Source of the DNA: a virus
DNA length: 33,027 nt
IMG/VR virus record: IMGVR_UViG_3300030119_000978
Location: 1 to 33,027 of that record
Reading direction: 5' to 3' (one strand)
How positions within the stretch are numbered: the stretch's first letter is position 1; each line of letters opens with the position of its first letter. Of this stretch, positions 30,319 to 33,027 are shown piece after piece. The notes under the pieces were generated by a model. The model worked only from the letters and a program-made list of their open reading frames with translations. It ran no database searches and was not told the origin of the DNA. A program made the position numbers and the translations under genes.

Positions 30319-31037
30319 GCCGCTTTCTCCAGACCGCGAATGACCGGGTGCGCTCTCGGCAGGTCCGAGCATCCGCCGAAGCGCACAATGTCGTCGTCGC
30401 GCGTCAGCTCCTTCCGGCATGGCGGGATCCAGCGGAGCACCGGCGCGGCCGCCGCGATCTCCGGCGCCGGGTCGCGCTGCCAGACCATCCAGGAATAGCT
30501 GGTGGCGGATTTGGCATTCACCGCCCACCGGCCGGCGACCATCGGAACCCGCTCAACAAACTGGAACACCGCCGTTGGCGGGTTTTTCAGGAACAGGTCG
30601 GTGTGGCGCGTCTGGCCTTCCAGCCAGTTGGTTCGCACAAGGGCCGCGACCACGAGCGGATTGAAGCTGATCGCGTGCCGGACGAAGGCCGCCGCCTTGT
30701 TGAACGGCGGGTTCATGATGATCGCGGACGTCGCCGTTTGACGCGTGGGAACAACCTCCAGGAAGTCCCGGACGTGCCGTTGTCCGTGGTCGGCAATGTC
30801 GCTCTCGGAGACATGCGCGAACACTTCGGCGAGAACGCCGCTCATGTGCCCGGCACCGCAGCACGGATCCCAGGCAATCGAGCGGGCGAGCCACCACGTT
30901 TCAGTCAGCAGCTCCGGCAGGCAATGCACCAGCAGCGCCCGCGTGGCCCAGGGCGGGGTCGGGAAGAAGTCGAGGCCGGCCGGCGCCACGCGGCGCTGGT
31001 TCATGACGGCCGACGAGATCCGTGCGGTGGCGGTCAT
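30315..31037 (-). CDS. DNA methyltransferase-like protein (putative N6-adenine)
   Basis: The 240-aa protein has the N-terminal GLDFFPTPPWATRALL typical of a phage methyltransferase-like family. SAM-binding motif I is DPCCGAGHMSGVLAE (57-71) and catalytic motif IV is IIMNPPF (106-112, NPPF). NPPF/NPPY marks amino-methyltransferases acting on adenine or cytosine; together with the FPTP start, N6-adenine is more likely. It may protect phage DNA from restriction or mark it for regulation. No cognate endonuclease is encoded in the window. ATG at 31037 makes an ATGA overlap with the upstream stop. Confidence 0.78.
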   Translation of the reverse strand: MTATARISSAVMNQRRVAPAGLDFFPTPPWATRALLVHCLPELLTETWWLARSIAWDPCCGAGHMSGVLAEVFAHVSESDIADHGQRHVRDFLEVVPTRQTATSAIIMNPPFNKAAAFVRHAISFNPLVVAALVRTNWLEGQTRHTDLFLKNPPTAVFQFVERVPMVAGRWAVNAKSATSYSWMVWQRDPAPEIAAAAPVLRWIPPCRKELTRDDDIVRFGGCSDLPRAHPVIRGLEKAA

Positions 31038-31333
31038 GCGTCACCGCCTTCCTTCAGCTCGCATCCGAGCGCCGACAGAAGACGGACGACGGCCTGCCCT
31101 TCGGCCGGATCGAAGACTTCGAGCTCCAGCGTCAGTCCGTCAAAATCGTCGTCACGGTCAAAGACGTCTCCGGACGTCCTGCTACAGCGAACGCGCCGCG
31201 AACGACCATCCGCGAGTGGCGCGGCCAGCAGGGAAAGCGGCCGGTCGTTCCAGCTCGACACGAGGTTTTCCTTGCGGTCGAAGTGCACAGGCCCGCAGGC
31301 ACCGCAGAACGGGCAGGGGAGAAGGTCGGTCAT
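31034..31333 (-). CDS. CPxCG mini-protein (Lar-like zinc ribbon start)
   Basis: The 99-aa protein starts MTDLLPCPFCGACGP, the typical start of Lar-type restriction-alleviation and related phage zinc-ribbon proteins, but a second CxxC pair is not seen (only VRCSRT follows). The rest (LTLELEVFDPAEGQAVVRLLSALGCELKE) is an alpha/beta segment unlike Lar. Zinc binding is therefore uncertain. Its first eight residues and the DNA around them are duplicated at the start of the preceding gene. The start overlaps the upstream stop (ATGA). It lies beside a methyltransferase gene, which fits an anti-restriction theme without proving it. Confidence 0.65.
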   Translation of the reverse strand: MTDLLPCPFCGACGPVHFDRKENLVSSWNDRPLSLLAAPLADGRSRRVRCSRTSGDVFDRDDDFDGLTLELEVFDPAEGQAVVRLLSALGCELKEGGDA

Positions 31334-31375
31334 GTCTGTGGCCTCCAGTGCATTTGCCGGAGGCTTTCGCGCTGA
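31308..31375. repeat. 68-bp near-identical repeat, copy 1
   Basis: Identical to 31823-31890 except for one base (67/68). It spans the last codons of the XRE/winged-helix gene, the ATGA junction, and the first codons of the CPxCG gene. Confidence 0.9.
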
Positions 31376-31848
31376 GCCTCGTCCAGGCACCAGCCTTCGC
31401 CCCGGCGGGTATGGATCTCGATGCCCAACCGCTTGAGTTTCTTGCGCAGATTGCAAACGATGACCTTGACGATACCGCCGCCGCGCCTGCCGCTATCGCG
31501 GTAGAGCCCCGTCAGCATGGCGACCCTCGTCGCAGCGCCACGGCAGAGAAGAACGGTGAACACGCGCGCCTCCTGCGGCGTGAGACCGCACTCCCGCAAC
31601 TTCGGGGCCAGGCCCACCCACTCAAACGGATCGACCTCATACAGCCGGCACAACCGCAACAGGGACAGGGCCGGCACGTCCTTTCCTCGCTCGGCATCGA
31701 TCAGATCGCCGGGAGCCACGCCGGAAAGAGATGTGGCCTCGGCGATCGAGAGCCCGGCATCGTCGCGAGCCATGCAGAAGACGACGCCGACCATCGCCAG
31801 CGCCATCTTGTCGGCATCGCCAAACGGGCAGGGGAGAAGGTCGGTCAT
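31330..31848 (-). CDS. Chimeric regulator: XRE-like HTH plus OmpR/CtrA-type winged helix
   Basis: The 172-aa protein has three parts. Residues 1-9 (MTDLLPCPF) copy the start of the CPxCG protein encoded next. Residues 14-78 look like an XRE-type helix-turn-helix (LSIAEATSLSGVAPGDLIDAERGKDVPALSLLRLCRLYEVD). Residues 88-155 are an OmpR-type winged helix (LTPQEARVFTVLLCRG, VKVIVCNLRKKLKRLGIEIHTRRGEGWCL) paralogous to the gene upstream. It has no receiver domain and is likely a phage transcription regulator binding direct repeats. Both ends overlap neighbours by 4 nt (ATGA). The chimeric N-terminus and the 68-bp repeats at both gene ends point to recombination. Confidence 0.75.
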   Translation of the reverse strand: MTDLLPCPFGDADKMALAMVGVVFCMARDDAGLSIAEATSLSGVAPGDLIDAERGKDVPALSLLRLCRLYEVDPFEWVGLAPKLRECGLTPQEARVFTVLLCRGAATRVAMLTGLYRDSGRRGGGIVKVIVCNLRKKLKRLGIEIHTRRGEGWCLDEAQRESLRQMHWRPQT

Positions 31849-31890
31849 GTCTGTGGCCTCCAGAGCATTTGCCGGAGGCTTTCGCGCTGA
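31823..31890. repeat. 68-bp near-identical repeat, copy 2
   Basis: Partner of 31308-31375, 515 nt apart. It spans the last codons of the 124-aa winged-helix gene and the first codons of the chimeric regulator. Confidence 0.9.
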
Positions 31891-32219
31891 TCTTCGTCCA
31901 GATACCAGCCTTCGCCCCAGCGAGTGTGGATCTCGATGCCGAAAGGCTTGAGCTTTTTCCGTATCTTGCAGACGAAGACATCGGCGATCTTCGCTTCCGC
32001 CTGATCCCTGCCCAGGTCGTCGTAGAGCGCCGCGAGGATCGCGGTCCGTGTCGCCAGGGAGCGGGTGACCAGAACGCCGAACACGCGGGCCTCCTGGACC
32101 GTCAGGCGCCATTCAATCGGCAACGACACGTCACGAAACAGGGCGTGCTCCAGCTCGTCTATCCGTGCGCGAAGCCGCTCGTTCTCGTCCCGCAGCATCG
32201 TCAGCTCGTCAGCTTCCAC
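31845..32219 (-). CDS. OmpR/CtrA-type winged-helix regulator without receiver
   Basis: The 124-aa protein has a short coiled coil (residues 5-27, LTMLRDENERLRARIDELE) and then a winged-helix domain (38-108). The recognition-helix region EAKIADVFVCKIRKKL (75-90) closely resembles that of the alphaproteobacterial cell-cycle regulator CtrA, and GEGWYL is the wing motif of the OmpR family. There is no receiver domain, so it is not phosphorylation-controlled like CtrA. OmpR-family domains bind tandem half-sites at 10-11 bp spacing, which matches the CTAACC array at 23679-23893. GTG at 32219 is chosen because GAGGA lies 8 nt upstream; it overlaps the ParB-like gene by 11 nt. Confidence 0.8.
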   Translation of the reverse strand: MEADELTMLRDENERLRARIDELEHALFRDVSLPIEWRLTVQEARVFGVLVTRSLATRTAILAALYDDLGRDQAEAKIADVFVCKIRKKLKPFGIEIHTRWGEGWYLDEDQRESLRQMLWRPQT

Positions 32220-33027
32220 GGCGGCTCTTCCTCGTGTGGCGGTAGAGAACGACCGTGAGCGCTTTCCACTTCGGCATCCTGTGTGCGGTCCGGAGCTGAG
32301 CGACTTCGGACCAGCGCTCCGGACCAAGCGACCGGATGGTGTTGACCAGGGCTCCGCTTTCCACGGTGCCGGCGTACTCGGCATCGTGGAGGATTGCGTC
32401 GACCGCCTTGATCATCTCGGCGGACACGGGCGCAAGCTGCGCCTGCACGCAAACGTCGAGCACCGGGCGGGCGCCGACGGGAAACCGCCTCTTGACGAGA
32501 CTGCGAAGTGCCGCGATCGCAACGGTTTCGCCGACCGCGAACTTGCCCATTGCCGGCGGATTTCTGAGGATGCGCACGCCCGCGCGCTCGCAGACAGCGG
32601 CTACGTCCCGCGCCTCTTCCTCACCGGCGGCCAGCAGCGAATGGTGAAGCTGCATCGGCGTGACCGTGACCCGGTCGCGGTTGTGACGAACGAAAGCGCC
32701 CGCCCTGTCCTCCGAGTTCGGAGCCGGCACGACGACGACCGGGATCGTGTCGATGCGCGGATGGGATGCCGCAGCGATGGCGGTGTGCTGACCGTCGAGA
32801 ACGTGAAGCGCGCCGTCGACATCGACAGTCACGGGAGGCTTGAACGCGCTCCAGCTCCACTCGCGCACGATCCGGCGGATCAGCGTGACCGACCGTTCCG
32901 AGAGGTCACGCTGATAGGCATCGTCCACGTGGAGATCCAGCGGAGACACGTCGCGAAACTCCGGGCGGATTTCACCTGGCTCGCCCGGTTCGACATCCGG
33001 CATGTGAAGTTGCGTGATTGACCGCAT
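32209..33027 (-). CDS. ParB-like nuclease/NTPase-domain protein
   Basis: 272 aa are visible; an ATG occupies the last three bases of the window, so a longer N-terminus cannot be excluded. Residues 26-105 form a ParB/Srx N-terminal domain: YQRDLSERSVTLIRRIVREW and then HVLDGQHTAIAAA (76-88), where DGQH is the ParB box (last Arg replaced by Thr). The C-terminal part is helical and lacks an obvious helix-turn-helix. Such proteins in phages act in regulation, DNA modification or partition-like DNA binding. It begins the visible early operon and overlaps the next gene by 11 nt. A second ParB-like domain occurs in the internal virion protein 7364-9736. Confidence 0.78.
   Translation of the reverse strand: MRSITQLHMPDVEPGEPGEIRPEFRDVSPLDLHVDDAYQRDLSERSVTLIRRIVREWSWSAFKPPVTVDVDGALHVLDGQHTAIAAASHPRIDTIPVVVVPAPNSEDRAGAFVRHNRDRVTVTPMQLHHSLLAAGEEEARDVAAVCERAGVRILRNPPAMGKFAVGETVAIAALRSLVKRRFPVGARPVLDVCVQAQLAPVSAEMIKAVDAILHDAEYAGTVESGALVNTIRSLGPERWSEVAQLRTAHRMPKWKALTVVLYRHTRKSRRGS

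Noticed and set aside
31034-31333. Complete Lar zinc ribbon (restriction alleviation protein)
   Set aside because: Only one CPxCG pair is present and the rest of the protein does not follow the Lar pattern, so only a Lar-like start is claimed.

Overview
The window is a contiguous piece of a tailed-phage genome, most likely a temperate podovirus with a T7-like head, tail and internal-core module. It is very GC-rich. The host is probably an alphaproteobacterium: this rests on base composition, on codon use, and on two regulators whose DNA-binding domains resemble the CtrA/OmpR winged helix. No integrase, CI-type repressor or phage RNA polymerase gene is visible here. The temperate lifestyle is inferred from a C4-type antisense RNA in front of an antirepressor operon.

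Layout, in the order of minus-strand transcription (right to left). (1) 33027-25976, early and replication block: a ParB-like protein, two paralogous OmpR/CtrA-type winged-helix regulators (one fused to an XRE-like domain), a CPxCG mini-protein, a DNA methyltransferase-like protein, two small proteins, a Toprim primase, a mosaic protein with a 107-codon in-frame insert, a strong intrinsic terminator, and an SF3/D5-type helicase. Nearly all of these genes overlap by 1-11 nt. (2) 24543-25945, the only plus-strand operon: an intrinsic terminator, a C4 antisense RNA with two target sites just before the first start codon, two small paralogous proteins, and a BRO-N antirepressor. (3) 24453-24163, a small minus-strand membrane protein, followed by a 516-nt non-coding control region. 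Its right part has seven CTAACCG heptamers, including three CTAACC repeats at exact 10-bp spacing. It is a candidate origin or late-operon control site. (4) 23646-12510, the packaging and morphogenesis block: small and large terminase, a GNAT-like small protein, a 73-aa protein, portal, a 118-aa protein, scaffold, major capsid protein, a putative decoration protein, the two tail tubular proteins and a gp14-like core protein. (5) 12507-4471: three large internal virion (ejected) proteins, one with a lytic transglycosylase domain and one with a ParB-like domain, then a lipoprotein. (6) 4395-1: tailspike with beta-helix, T7-lysozyme-like amidase with a C-terminal membrane segment, overlapping i-spanin and o-spanin genes, and a holin-like membrane protein.

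The non-coding signals stand out most. They are the C4 RNA with its target pairing, the CTAACCG array alongside phage-encoded OmpR-type regulators, and a near-identical 19/20-nt element upstream of both the capsid and tailspike genes (the positions where T7 has phi10 and phi17). There is also a 14-nt element upstream of the two isolated membrane/lipoprotein genes, strong hairpins flanking the capsid and decoration genes, and repeats that record recent recombination in the early region. All coordinates were read by eye. Family assignments come from motif recognition, not database searches.
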